From positions 1-64,000 of the forward strand of contig DAOUAE010000089.1 in the NCBI GenBank assembly GCA_034433795.1: a DNA stretch of 64,000 bases, given 5' to 3'. The notes under the pieces are model-generated. The model saw nothing but the letters and a program-made list of their open reading frames with translations, did no database searches and was not told the DNA's origin. A program made the position numbers and the translations under genes. The stretch is from DAOUAE01 sp034433795 (GTDB lineage: Bacteria; Chloroflexota; UBA6077; FW602-bin22; DAOUAE01). Shown here piece after piece: positions 1 to 8,490 of the stretch. Position 1 is the first letter of the stretch, and the number at the start of each line of letters is the position of its first letter.

Positions 1-1
1 C

Positions 2-121
2 AACGTGACGCTGAAGGTGCGGCTGATTGAGCCGGTGGCCCTGGAGGAGGGGCTGCGCTTCGCCATCCGGGAGGGCGGCCGCACCGTCGGCGCCGGCGTC
101 ATCACCAAGATCCTGGAGTGA
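2..121 (+). CDS. tuf: Elongation factor Tu, C-terminal end (partial)
   Basis: Only the last 39 codons are in the window. They encode the end of the third beta-barrel domain of EF-Tu, with the conserved motif REGGRTVGAGVITKI, and stop at TGA 119-121. EF-Tu delivers aminoacyl-tRNA to the ribosomal A site. The gene lies 7 nt upstream of rpsJ, the common bacterial fusA-tuf-rpsJ arrangement, so it probably heads the same transcript. The start and the GTP-binding domain lie outside the window. Confidence 0.95.
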   Translation, partial: NVTLKVRLIEPVALEEGLRFAIREGGRTVGAGVITKILE

Positions 122-128
122 GACGCGT

Positions 129-437
<309 letters not shown>

Positions 438-486
438 TCGTCCCGCCCGGTCGGGGCCGGGGTGGTCGAGCAGAGGGAACGGAACA

Positions 487-1176
487 ATGGTGCGTGGTTT
501 GGGACTTCTGGGACGCAAGATCGGGATGACGCAGGTCTTCGACGAGCAGGGCCGCGTCGTCCCGGTCACCATCATCGAGGCCGGGCCCAATTACATCACC
601 CAGCTGCGGACCCCGGAACGGGACGGCTACATGGCGGTGCAGGTGGGCTTCGGGCTGGCCAAGCGGCTGAACAAGCCCGAGCGCGGCCACCTGAAGAACC
701 TGCCGCCGCTGCGGTATCTGCGCGAGTTCCGGGTGAACGATCTGACCGGGCTGGCGGTCGGCCAGAAACTGGGACCGGACCTCTTCAAACCGGGCGACCG
801 GGTGGACGTGGTCGGGACCTCGAAGGGGCGGGGCTTTCAGGGGGTGGTCAAGCGCCACCACTTCGCCGGTGGTCCCAAGACCCACGGCCAGTCGGACCGC
901 CACCGGGCGCCCGGCTCGATCGGCTCGACGACCACGCCAGGCCGCGTGCTGAAGGGCAAGCGGATGGCCGGTCGGATGGGTGGCGACCGGGTGACGGTCC
1001 AGAATCTGGAGGTGGTCCGGGTGGACCCCGAGCGCAACCTGCTCCTGGTCAAGGGTGCGGTGCCGGGCCACCCGAACGCGCTGGTGATGATCGCCCCCGC
1101 CCGCAAGACGCGGCTGCTCAAGCCGAAGCGGAGCCCGGTGCGGCTCGATCTCTCTCATCTGGGCGGCGGCGCCTGA
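487..1176 (+). CDS. rplC: 50S ribosomal protein L3
   Basis: A 229-residue L3, recognised from the start GLLGRKIGMTQVFDE, the central KGRGFQGVVKRH and the SIGSTTTPGRVLKGKRMAGRMG block whose extension reaches toward the peptidyl transferase centre. It binds 23S rRNA early in 50S assembly. The ATG at 487 is preceded by a purine-rich stretch (gagggaacggaac). A 111-nt gap with its own promoter separates it from rplD, which is unusual inside an S10 operon. Confidence 0.97.
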   Translation: MVRGLGLLGRKIGMTQVFDEQGRVVPVTIIEAGPNYITQLRTPERDGYMAVQVGFGLAKRLNKPERGHLKNLPPLRYLREFRVNDLTGLAVGQKLGPDLFKPGDRVDVVGTSKGRGFQGVVKRHHFAGGPKTHGQSDRHRAPGSIGSTTTPGRVLKGKRMAGRMGGDRVTVQNLEVVRVDPERNLLLVKGAVPGHPNALVMIAPARKTRLLKPKRSPVRLDLSHLGGGA

Positions 1177-1182
1177 ACGGTC

Positions 1183-1211
1183 TTGCCAGGCGTGCCGCTC
1201 TTCTTTATAAT
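1183..1211 (+). promoter_or_regulatory. Sigma70-like promoter inside the S10 operon, before rplD
   Basis: TTGCCA at 1183-1188 and TATAAT at 1206-1211 are separated by 17 nt, a 5/6 and a 6/6 match at ideal spacing. The predicted start is near 1218, giving a leader of about 70 nt before the rplD GTG. It lies in the rplC-rplD gap. Confidence 0.75.
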
Positions 1212-1240
1212 TAGTTTTTGTGGCTGTGCCTCGTCTGCGG

Positions 1241-1258
1241 CCACCCAGCGTTGGGTGG
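1241..1258 (+). promoter_or_regulatory. Leader hairpin before rplD
   Basis: CCACCCA (1241-1247) pairs perfectly with TGGGTGG (1252-1258) around a GCGT loop. It lies about 25 nt downstream of the predicted start of the 1183-1211 promoter and 30 nt before the rplD start codon. In Escherichia coli L4 represses the S10 operon through a leader hairpin; a similar role here is inference. Confidence 0.5.
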
Positions 1259-1287
1259 TCCGCCGGGGCGGGCACGGGGAGTCGAAC

Positions 1288-1968
1288 GTGCAGATCGCCG
1301 TCTACAACACTGCAGGCCAGGTCGTCGACCATATCGAGATCCGCGACGATGTGTTCGGCGTGCCGCCCAACATCCCGCTGATGCACCAGGCGGTGGTGCG
1401 GCAGCTGGCCAACGCTCGGGTGGGCACGGCCGACACCAAGACGCGCGGCGAGGTCTCCGGCGGCGGTCGGAAGCCGTGGCGGCAGAAGGGCACAGGCCGG
1501 GCGCGGCAGGGCAGCATCCGGGCCCCGCACTGGAAGGGCGGGGGGGTGGTCTGGGGGCCGCATCCGCGGGACTACTCCCAGGACATGCCCAAGAAGATGC
1601 GCCGGCTGGCCCTGCGCTGCGCGCTCTCGACCAAGGTGGCCGAGCAGCACCTGGTGGTGCTCGACAGTCTGCGGCTGGAGCGGCCCCGGACGAAGGACAT
1701 GGTGGCCATCCTGCGGAATCTGGGGCTGGCGGCCAAGGTGCTGATCGCCCTGCCGGAGGTGGACCAGAACATCGTCCTCTCGGCCCGGAACATCCCCGGG
1801 GTCGAGACGCTGCCGGCCCGGATGCTCAACATCGTGGATGTGCTCAAGCACGACTACTTGGTGATGCCGGTGGCGGCGGTGCGCCAGGTGGAGGCGTGGC
1901 TGGCCCCGGAGCGCCCGGCGGCCGCTGGCGCCCTGGAGACCGGCGCCCCGGAGGAGGAGAGCGCATGA
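1288..1968 (+). CDS. rplD: 50S ribosomal protein L4
   Basis: A 226-residue L4 with the extended loop motifs RGEVSGGGRKPWRQKGTGRARQG and GPHPRDYSQDMPKK, which line the nascent peptide tunnel. GTG 1288 is taken as the start because GGGGAG lies 6-11 nt upstream and the protein then opens VQIAVYNTAG as in homologues; the frame is open farther upstream without similarity. L4 is a known operon regulator in enterobacteria, and here it is the first gene behind an internal promoter. Its stop overlaps the rplW start (ATGA). Confidence 0.96.
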   Translation: MQIAVYNTAGQVVDHIEIRDDVFGVPPNIPLMHQAVVRQLANARVGTADTKTRGEVSGGGRKPWRQKGTGRARQGSIRAPHWKGGGVVWGPHPRDYSQDMPKKMRRLALRCALSTKVAEQHLVVLDSLRLERPRTKDMVAILRNLGLAAKVLIALPEVDQNIVLSARNIPGVETLPARMLNIVDVLKHDYLVMPVAAVRQVEAWLAPERPAAAGALETGAPEEESA

Positions 1969-2249
1969 ACATCTACGACGTGATCATCCGGCCGGTGATC
2001 ACCGAGAAGAGCACCCGTCTGGCGGCCCAGCGGAAGTACGTCTTCGAGGTCCATCCCGACGCCAACAAGCCGCTGGTCCGCGAGGCGGTCGAGAAACTCT
2101 TCAAGGTCAACGTTGAGGACGTGAACATCGTCAAGGTCCGCGGCAAGACGCGCCGGGTCGGGCGCCAGGTGGTCCGCGAGCCGGACCGTAAAAAGGCGAT
2201 CGTCACGGTGCGCGAGGGCCAGCGGATTGAGATCTTTGAAGGTGTGTAG
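1965..2249 (+). CDS. rplW: 50S ribosomal protein L23
   Basis: A 94-residue L23, opening NIYDVIIRPVITEKST and containing KVNVEDVNIVKVRGKTRR. It sits at the tunnel exit, where it docks signal recognition particle and trigger factor. The start ATG at 1965 overlaps the rplD TGA by four bases, preceded by GGAGGAGAG, so translation is probably coupled to L4. A longer alternative frame covers the same bases but is not conserved. Confidence 0.96.
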   Translation: MNIYDVIIRPVITEKSTRLAAQRKYVFEVHPDANKPLVREAVEKLFKVNVEDVNIVKVRGKTRRVGRQVVREPDRKKAIVTVREGQRIEIFEGV

Positions 2250-2251
2250 CG

Positions 2252-3076
2252 ATGCCGATTCGCGTGTATAAGCCGACAACACCGGGACGGCGCGGCGCCT
2301 CGGTCTCGACGTTCGAGGAGATCACCAAGACCGAGCCGGAAAAAAGCCTGGTCGTGCCGCTCAAGAAGACGGGCGGGCGCAATAACCAGGGGCGGATCAC
2401 CACCCGCCACCGGGGCGGCGGGGCCAAGCGGCTCTACCGGATCATTGATTTCAAGCGCGACAAGATCGGTATCCCGGCCAAGGTGGCGGCCATCGAGTAC
2501 GATCCGAACCGGAGCGCCCGGATCGCCCTGCTCCACTACGTGGACGGCGAGAAGCGCTACATCCTGGCGCCGGTCGGCCTCCAGGTCGGGGATACGGTGA
2601 TGAGCGGCCCGGAGGCCGAGATCAAGCCGGGCAACGCCCTGCCGCTGGCCAACATCCCGGTCGGGACGCTCATTCATAACATCGAACTGGAGCCGGGACG
2701 GGGTGGCGTGCTGGTGCGCAGCGCCGGGACCGCCGCCCAGCTGATGGCCAAGGAGGGAGACTACGCCCTGGTGCGCCTGCCCTCGGGCGAGGTGCGCTAC
2801 ATCCTGGCCCGCTGCATGGCCACGGTCGGCCAGGTGGGCAATGTGGAGCACAACGCCATCCGTCTGGGCAAGGCCGGACGGCGGCGCCACATGGGCTGGC
2901 GGCCGGCGGTGCGCGGCTCGGCGATGACGCCGCGCGACCACCCGCACGGTGGCGGCGAGGGACGGGCCCCCATCGGGCTGCCCGGTCCCAAGACGCCGTG
3001 GGGCAAGCCGGCGCGGGGCGTCAAGACGCGCGGCAAGAAGGTCTCCGACAAGTTCATCGTCCGCCGGCGCAAGTAG
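2252..3076 (+). CDS. rplB: 50S ribosomal protein L2
   Basis: A 274-residue L2 of standard length. It has the N-terminal KTGGRNNQGRITTRHRGGG region, the OB and SH3-like core, and the C-terminal catalytic-centre block VRGSAMTPRDHPHGGGEGR with its universally conserved histidine. It is needed for subunit joining and peptidyl transfer. It lies 2 nt after rplW in the same transcriptional unit. Confidence 0.98.
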   Translation: MPIRVYKPTTPGRRGASVSTFEEITKTEPEKSLVVPLKKTGGRNNQGRITTRHRGGGAKRLYRIIDFKRDKIGIPAKVAAIEYDPNRSARIALLHYVDGEKRYILAPVGLQVGDTVMSGPEAEIKPGNALPLANIPVGTLIHNIELEPGRGGVLVRSAGTAAQLMAKEGDYALVRLPSGEVRYILARCMATVGQVGNVEHNAIRLGKAGRRRHMGWRPAVRGSAMTPRDHPHGGGEGRAPIGLPGPKTPWGKPARGVKTRGKKVSDKFIVRRRK

Positions 3077-3092
3077 GAGGGGGGCAGAGAAC

Positions 3093-3389
3093 GTGGGACG
3101 CTCGCTGAAGAAGGGCCCGTACGTCGACCCGAAGCTCCTCCAGCGGATCGAGCAGATGAACCGGACGGGGGAGAAGCGGGTCATCAAGACGTGGTCCCGC
3201 GACTCCACGATCTTCCCGCAGATGGTGGGCCACACCATCGCCGTCTACGACGGCCGCCGCCACGTACCGGTCTACATCACCGAGAACATGGTTGGCCACA
3301 AACTCGGGGAGTTCGCCCCCACCCGGACCTTCCGTGGGCACGGCGGCCGGGGGGCCGAGCGGACGACCCAGGTCAAGAAGGAGCGGTAG
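3093..3389 (+). CDS. rpsS: 30S ribosomal protein S19
   Basis: A 98-residue S19, recognised from GRSLKKGPYVDPKLL at the N-terminus and NMVGHKLGEFAPTRTFRGHGG at the C-terminus. It forms a heterodimer with S13 in the 30S head. The start is a GTG at 3093, preceded by GGAGGGGGGCAGAGAAC; the ATG-type alternatives upstream lie within rplB. It is followed 3 nt later by rplV. Confidence 0.96.
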   Translation: MGRSLKKGPYVDPKLLQRIEQMNRTGEKRVIKTWSRDSTIFPQMVGHTIAVYDGRRHVPVYITENMVGHKLGEFAPTRTFRGHGGRGAERTTQVKKER

Positions 3390-3392
3390 GCG

Positions 3393-3737
3393 ATGCAGGT
3401 GCGGGCGACGGCCAAGTACGTGCGCATCTCGCCGCGCAAAGCCCGCCTGGTGGCCAACCTCATCCGGGGCAAGCCGGTGTCGGAGGCGCTGACGATGCTG
3501 GCGTTCATGCCCCAGCGGGCGGCGCGGCTCTTCCGCAAGGTGGTGCAGTCGGCGGTGGCCAACGCCGAGAACAACTACAACCTGGCGGCCCGCGACCTGG
3601 TGGTCCTCCAGGCCCTGGCCGACCCTGGCCCGACCCTGAAGCGCTGGCGGGCCCAGGCGCGGGGCCGTGTCAGCCCGATCAAGAAGCGGTCGAGCCACCT
3701 GACAGTGGTGGTCGGCGAGAGGGAGGAGAGGCGCTAA
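3393..3737 (+). CDS. rplV: 50S ribosomal protein L22
   Basis: A 114-residue L22 with the start VRATAKYVRISPRKARLVANLIRG and the hairpin ending RARGRVSPIKKRSSHLTVVV that narrows the exit tunnel next to L4. Mutations in this hairpin give macrolide resistance in other bacteria. It follows rpsS by 3 nt and abuts rpsC directly. Confidence 0.97.
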   Translation: MQVRATAKYVRISPRKARLVANLIRGKPVSEALTMLAFMPQRAARLFRKVVQSAVANAENNYNLAARDLVVLQALADPGPTLKRWRAQARGRVSPIKKRSSHLTVVVGEREERR

Positions 3738-4421
3738 GTGGGCCATAAAGTTCACCCGATCGGCTTGCGACTCGGCATCATCAAGGACTGGGAGTCCAAG
3801 TGGTATGCCGAGAAGAATTACGCCGATCTCCTGCACGAGGACCTGCGCATCCGCAAGCTGATCCGCGAACGGCTGCGCGACGCCGCCGTCACCCGGATCG
3901 AGATCGAGCGCTCGGCCAACCAGGTGACGGTGACGATCCACACGGCCAAGCCCGGCATCGTCATCGGCAAGGCCGGGACCAAGGTCGAGGAGCTGCGCCG
4001 GCAGCTGGAGGAACTGACCGGCAAACGGATCCGGCTGAACATCCAGGAGATCAAGCAGCCGGAGCTGGACGCCCAGCTGGTCGCCCGCAGCATCGCCGAA
4101 CAGATCGAGCGGCGGGTCTCCTACAAGCGGGCGATGAAGCAGGCGGTGGCGCGGGCCATGCAGCGCGGCGCCAAGGGCATCAAGATCGTGGTCGCCGGCC
4201 GTCTGGGAGGATCCGAGATGTCGCGGCGTGACCGCGAGGTGGCCGGCAAGGTGCCGCTGCAGACGCTGCGGGCCGACATCGACTACGGTCAGGCCGAGGC
4301 GCTGACGACGCTGGGGATGATCGGCGTGAAGGTCTGGATCTACAAAGGCGATGTGCTGCCGCCCAAGAAAGAGGCGGCGCCGGCCGAGGCGGCCCAGGCC
4401 CCGGCCCAGTCTGGTGGGTGA
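3738..4421 (+). CDS. rpsC: 30S ribosomal protein S3
   Basis: A 227-residue S3 with an N-terminal GHKVHPIGLRLG, a KH domain whose GxxG loop (GKAG) is at residues 77-80, and a C-terminal domain with GRLGGSEMSRRD and YGQAEALTTLG. It binds mRNA at the entry channel. GTG 3738 starts immediately after the rplV TAA, so the genes are contiguous with no gap. The tail is Ala/Pro-rich and not conserved. Confidence 0.97.
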   Translation: MGHKVHPIGLRLGIIKDWESKWYAEKNYADLLHEDLRIRKLIRERLRDAAVTRIEIERSANQVTVTIHTAKPGIVIGKAGTKVEELRRQLEELTGKRIRLNIQEIKQPELDAQLVARSIAEQIERRVSYKRAMKQAVARAMQRGAKGIKIVVAGRLGGSEMSRRDREVAGKVPLQTLRADIDYGQAEALTTLGMIGVKVWIYKGDVLPPKKEAAPAEAAQAPAQSGG

Positions 4422-4432
4422 GGCGAGCAGCG

Positions 4433-4876
4433 ATGTTGATGCCCAAGCGGGTCAAATGGCGCAAGCAGCAGCGCGGCCGGATGAAGGGGATCGCCACCGC
4501 CGGCAACACGGTGGCCTTCGGCGACTACGGGCTCCAGGCCCTGGAGCCGGCCTGGATCGATAGCCGCCAGATCGAGGCGGCCCGCCGGGCCATCGTCCAC
4601 CACATTAAGCGCGGCGGCAAGATCTGGATCCGGATCTTCCCCGACAAGCCGGTGACCAAGAAGCCGGCTGAGACGCGCATGGGGGGCGGCAAGGGCTCCC
4701 CCGACCGCTGGGTGGCGGTGGTCAAGCCGGGGCGCATCCTCTTCGAACTGGCCGGGGTCCGCGAGGAGGTGGCGCGAGAGGCGCTGCGCCTGGCGGCCCA
4801 CAAACTCCCGATCGCCACCAAGTTTGTGACCAAGACGGCGCCGGCCGAGGCCCAGGTCGCCGAGCAGGTCCTCTGA
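4433..4876 (+). CDS. rplP: 50S ribosomal protein L16
   Basis: A 147-residue L16, opening LMPKRVKWRKQQRGRMKG, with RQIEAARRAIVHHIKRGGKIWIRIFPDKP and GGGKGSPDRWVAVVKPGR, the loop near the A-site tRNA elbow. ATG 4433 gives the canonical MLMPKR start. An upstream in-frame GTG overlapping the rpsC stop would add five unconserved residues. It is about 8 residues longer than typical L16, all in the tail. Confidence 0.96.
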   Translation: MLMPKRVKWRKQQRGRMKGIATAGNTVAFGDYGLQALEPAWIDSRQIEAARRAIVHHIKRGGKIWIRIFPDKPVTKKPAETRMGGGKGSPDRWVAVVKPGRILFELAGVREEVAREALRLAAHKLPIATKFVTKTAPAEAQVAEQVL

Positions 4877-4903
4877 GACACGGGCGGTCTGGAGAGGGGA
4901 GCG

Positions 4904-5122
4904 ATGAAGGCCAGGGAACTGCGCGAACTGTCGGACAGCGAGCTGCAGCGCAAACTGCAGGAACTCTACCAGGAGCTGTTCACCTTGCGCATGCAGCTCG
5001 CCACCCGGCAGCTGACCAATCCGCACCGGATCCGTGAGGTGCGTAAAGATATCGCCCGGATCAAGACGATCCTGCGAGAACGGGAGCTGGCCCGGGAACG
5101 GGCCCTCCAGGGGGTTCACTAA
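4904..5122 (+). CDS. rpmC: 50S ribosomal protein L29
   Basis: A 72-residue, two-helix L29 with KARELRELSDSELQRKL and LTNPHRIREVRKDIARIKTIL. It lies beside L23 at the tunnel exit. The ATG at 4904 follows GGAGAGGGGAGCG. The next gene, rpsQ, begins at the base after its stop. Confidence 0.96.
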   Translation: MKARELRELSDSELQRKLQELYQELFTLRMQLATRQLTNPHRIREVRKDIARIKTILRERELARERALQGVH

Positions 5123-5467
5123 ATGAGCGAGCAGACGTCGGCCACCACTCCGTCGGCCCCCCCGCGCCGCAAAGAGATGATCGGCACGGTGGTCTCGGCC
5201 AAGATGCAGAAGACGGTGGTGGTGGCGGTGGAGAAACTCAAGCGCCACCGGCTATATAAAAAAGTGATGCGAGTTATCAAGAAATACAAAGCCCACGATG
5301 AGTACGGGATGGCGAAGGAAGGCGATCTCGTGCGCATCGTGGAGACGCGCCCGCTGAGCAAAGAGAAGCGCTGGCGGGTCGTGGAGGTTATCAAGCGGGC
5401 GGCGGTCCCGGTGACACCGACGCGGCGGCCAGCCGCCGGTGAGGGCGAAGGCGAGAGCGAGGTCTGA
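5123..5467 (+). CDS. rpsQ: 30S ribosomal protein S17 with extended ends
   Basis: A 114-residue S17. The OB-fold core begins around residue 17 (RKEMIGTVVSAKMQKTVVVAVEK) and includes AHDEYGMAKEGDLVRIVETRPLSKEKRW. Typical bacterial S17 is about 80-90 residues; here there is a Ser/Thr/Pro-rich N-terminal extension of roughly 16 residues and an acidic, Pro/Gly-rich C-terminal tail. The ATG at 5123 directly follows the rpmC stop; an internal ATG at the MIGTVV position would give a shorter form. Confidence 0.94.
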   Translation: MSEQTSATTPSAPPRRKEMIGTVVSAKMQKTVVVAVEKLKRHRLYKKVMRVIKKYKAHDEYGMAKEGDLVRIVETRPLSKEKRWRVVEVIKRAAVPVTPTRRPAAGEGEGESEV

Positions 5468-5498
5468 GACCGGGGCGCGTCCGCAAGGGGGTGAGCAG

Positions 5499-6205
<707 letters not shown>

Positions 6206-6216
6206 GTGAGAACACA

Positions 6217-6774
6217 ATGGCTGTCGCAACACGACCGCGGTTGCTGGAGCGCTACCGCACCGAAATCGTGCCGACCCTGATGCGGGAGTTTCAGTACCCG
6301 AACGTGATGGCCGTGCCCCGGCTGGAGAAGATCGTGCTGAATATCGGTCTGGGCGAGGCGGTCCAGAACGCCCGCGCCATCGAGGCCGCCAGCCGGGACC
6401 TGGCGGCGATCACCGGCCAGCGGCCGGTCGTCACCCGGGCCAAGAAGTCGATCGCCGGCTTCAAGATCCGCAAGGGGATGCCCATCGGCCTGATGGTGAC
6501 GCTGCGCGGCGACCGCATGTACGAATTCTTCGACAAACTGGTCAACATCGTCCTGCCGCGCGTGCGCGACTTCCACGGCGTCTCGCCGCGCTCCTTCGAC
6601 GGGCGGGGGAACTACTCGCTGGGCCTGCGCGAGCAGCTGGTCTTCCCCGAGATCGACTACGACCAGATCGACAAGGTCCGCGGGCTGGAGATCACCATCG
6701 TGACCACCGCCCGGACCGACGCGGAGGCCAAGCGGCTCCTGGAGCTCCTGGGGATGCCGTTCCGGCCGAGCTGA
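6217..6774 (+). CDS. rplE: 50S ribosomal protein L5
   Basis: A 185-residue L5 with FQYPNVMAVPRLEKIVLNIGLGEA, TRAKKSIAGFKIRKGMPIG and RDFHGVSPRSFDGRGNYSLGLREQLVFPEI. It binds 5S rRNA and contacts the P-site tRNA. The ATG at 6217 follows GGTGAGAACACA. It is separated by 63 nt from rpsN, and that gap contains a long imperfect hairpin. Confidence 0.97.
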   Translation: MAVATRPRLLERYRTEIVPTLMREFQYPNVMAVPRLEKIVLNIGLGEAVQNARAIEAASRDLAAITGQRPVVTRAKKSIAGFKIRKGMPIGLMVTLRGDRMYEFFDKLVNIVLPRVRDFHGVSPRSFDGRGNYSLGLREQLVFPEIDYDQIDKVRGLEITIVTTARTDAEAKRLLELLGMPFRPS

Positions 6775-6784
6775 TAGGCGAAAC

Positions 6785-6821
6785 CAGCGGTGAGGCGGTC
6801 CAGCGGACCGGACCACCGCTG
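6785..6821 (+). promoter_or_regulatory. Two-tier hairpin in the rplE-rpsN gap
   Basis: Outer stem CAGCGGTG (6785-6792) pairs with CACCGCTG (6814-6821). An internal loop and an inner stem GGTCC/GGACC (6797-6801 with 6805-6809) close on AGC. The structure ends just before the GAGGAGGGAAGAGG ribosome-binding region of rpsN, so folding could control access. No T-run follows, so it does not look like a terminator. Confidence 0.55.
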
Positions 6822-6837
6822 AGGAGGGAAGAGGAAC

Positions 6838-7023
6838 ATGGCCAAGGTTTCCAAGATCATCAAAGCCCTGCGGCCCCCCAAGTACCGCACCCAGCAGCGC
6901 AACCGCTGCAAGCTGTGCGGACGGCCCCGGGCCTACATGCGCAAGTTCGGGATGTGCCGGATCTGCTTCCGCCAGCTGGCCTCGGCGGGTGAGATCCCGG
7001 GCATCATCAAGGCCTCCTGGTGA
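6838..7023 (+). CDS. rpsN: 30S ribosomal protein S14, zinc type
   Basis: A 61-residue S14 of the short zinc-binding (type Z) class: C24-x2-C27 and C40-x2-C43 in RCKLCGRPRAYMRKFGMCRICF, ending SAGEIPGIIKASW. Zinc-free S14 forms are about 100 residues and lack these cysteines. It is a late-assembling 30S head protein. A strong GAGGAGGGAAGAGG precedes the ATG. Confidence 0.97.
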   Translation: MAKVSKIIKALRPPKYRTQQRNRCKLCGRPRAYMRKFGMCRICFRQLASAGEIPGIIKASW

Positions 7024-7035
7024 GGGAGGGGAGCG

Positions 7036-7443
7036 ATGACCCACACCGATCCCATCGCCGACATGCTGGCCCGATTGAAGAACGCGGTGATGCGTCGGCA
7101 CGAGTCGGTGAGCATGCCGGCCTCGAACATGAAGATCGCCATCGCCCGCATCCTCAAGGAGGAAGGCTTCATCCGGGACTTCGAGGTGATCCGGGAGGCG
7201 CCGGACTCGCCGAAGCGCACCCTGCGGATCTGGCTGCGCTACACGGGCAAGAAAGAGCCGGTCCTGACGGGCGTCAAGCGCGTCAGCAAGCCGGGGCTGC
7301 GGGTCTACGCCAAGGCGCGGGAGATGCCGCGGGTGCTCGGCGGGCTGGGCATCGCCATCGTCTCGACGCCGCGCGGGGTGATGACCGCCCAGGAGGCCCG
7401 CCGCCAGAACGTCGGGGGCGAAGTGCTCGCTTACGTCTGGTAG
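7036..7443 (+). CDS. rpsH: 30S ribosomal protein S8
   Basis: A 135-residue S8 with THTDPIADMLARLKNAV at the start, RVSKPGLRVYAKAREMPRVLGGLGIAIVSTPRGVMTAQEAR near the end and the family's C-terminal YVW. It binds 16S helix 21. In E. coli it is the repressor of the spc operon; here it lies 12 nt after rpsN, behind the two-tier hairpin at 6785-6821. Confidence 0.97.
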   Translation: MTHTDPIADMLARLKNAVMRRHESVSMPASNMKIAIARILKEEGFIRDFEVIREAPDSPKRTLRIWLRYTGKKEPVLTGVKRVSKPGLRVYAKAREMPRVLGGLGIAIVSTPRGVMTAQEARRQNVGGEVLAYVW

Positions 7444-7454
7444 GAGGTGCACCG

Positions 7455-8051
7455 ATGTCGCGGATCGGACGGCAGCCCATCCCGATTCCTCCCGGAGTGG
7501 AGGTGACGCTGGACGGAGACCGGATCACGGTCAAGGGCCCCAAGGGGGTGCTCAGCCGCACTCTCCCGCCGGAGATGACCGTCGAACGGCAGGACGGGGT
7601 GCTGCTGGTCAAGCGCCCGAGCGACGAGAAGCGCCACAAGGCCCTGCACGGGCTGACCCGCACCCTCATCGCCAACATGATCGAGGGGGTGACGCGCGGC
7701 TATGAGAAGACCCTGGAGATCTACGGGGTCGGCTACCGGGCCCAGAAGCAGGGCAACAACCTGATCCTGACGCTGGGCTTCTCGCACCCGGTGGAGGTCA
7801 TCCCCCCGAAGGGGATCGAGTTCACCAATATCGAGACGTTCTCGCCCACCCAGGCCAACGACTGGCTCTCCTGCCGGTTTGTGGTCCGGGGCATTGATAA
7901 AGAGCTGGTCGGCCAGGTGGCGGCCGAGATCCGCGCCCTGCGGGAGCCCGATCCCTACAAAGGCAAGGGCATCCGCTACGCCGGCGAGCGGATTCTCCGC
8001 AAGGCCGGCAAGGCCGGCAAGACGGGCGCCCGGTCCAAGGCCGGGAAGTAG
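7455..8051 (+). CDS. rplF: 50S ribosomal protein L6
   Basis: A 198-residue L6 made of two similar alpha/beta domains. Markers are SRIGRQPIPIPPGVEV, VKGPKGVLSRTLPPEM, the second-domain YGVGYRAQKQGNNLILTLG and the C-terminal PDPYKGKGIRYAGE that binds the sarcin-ricin region. The ATG at 7455 follows TAGGAGGTGCACCG, a strong ribosome-binding site that includes the rpsH stop. The Lys/Gly-rich tail is about 18 residues longer than in E. coli. Confidence 0.97.
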   Translation: MSRIGRQPIPIPPGVEVTLDGDRITVKGPKGVLSRTLPPEMTVERQDGVLLVKRPSDEKRHKALHGLTRTLIANMIEGVTRGYEKTLEIYGVGYRAQKQGNNLILTLGFSHPVEVIPPKGIEFTNIETFSPTQANDWLSCRFVVRGIDKELVGQVAAEIRALREPDPYKGKGIRYAGERILRKAGKAGKTGARSKAGK

Positions 8052-8069
8052 GGCGAGAGGGACGGTCAG

Positions 8070-8468
8070 ATGATCCGCGTGGGCATGAAAATTCGCTCGT
8101 TTAAGGGCCGCATCGATACCCGGGCGGCCCGCCTGCGCCGGCACCGCCGGGTGCGGGCCAAGGTCTTCGGGACCCCCGAGCGTCCGCGGCTGGCGGTCTA
8201 CCGCAGTCTCAAGCACATCTACGCTCAGGTTATCGACGACACCATCGGCCACACCCTGGTGGCGGCCTCGACCCTGGAGCCGGAGATCCGCCAGCAGATG
8301 GCCGGCCTGACCAAGACCCAGGAGGCCGAGCTGGTGGGCCGTCTGATCGGCGAGCGGGCCCTGGCCAAGGGCATCAAGAAAGTGGTCTTCGACCGCGGGG
8401 GCTTCAAGTACCACGGACGGGTGCGGGCCCTGGCCGACGCCGCCCGGGCCGCTGGCCTGGAGTTCTGA
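8070..8468 (+). CDS. rplR: 50S ribosomal protein L18
   Basis: A 132-residue L18 with ARLRRHRRVRAKVFGTPERPRLAVYRSLKHIYAQVIDD and the C-terminal FDRGGFKYHGRVRALADAARAAGLEF, the 5S rRNA-binding family signature. Its N-terminus is slightly longer than the usual 117-122 residues. ATG 8070 has GAGAGGGACGG upstream; a second in-frame ATG at 8085 would give a shorter form. Confidence 0.96.
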   Translation: MIRVGMKIRSFKGRIDTRAARLRRHRRVRAKVFGTPERPRLAVYRSLKHIYAQVIDDTIGHTLVAASTLEPEIRQQMAGLTKTQEAELVGRLIGERALAKGIKKVVFDRGGFKYHGRVRALADAARAAGLEF

Positions 8469-8490
8469 GCGGGGTGGCCGAGGAGGAGAG

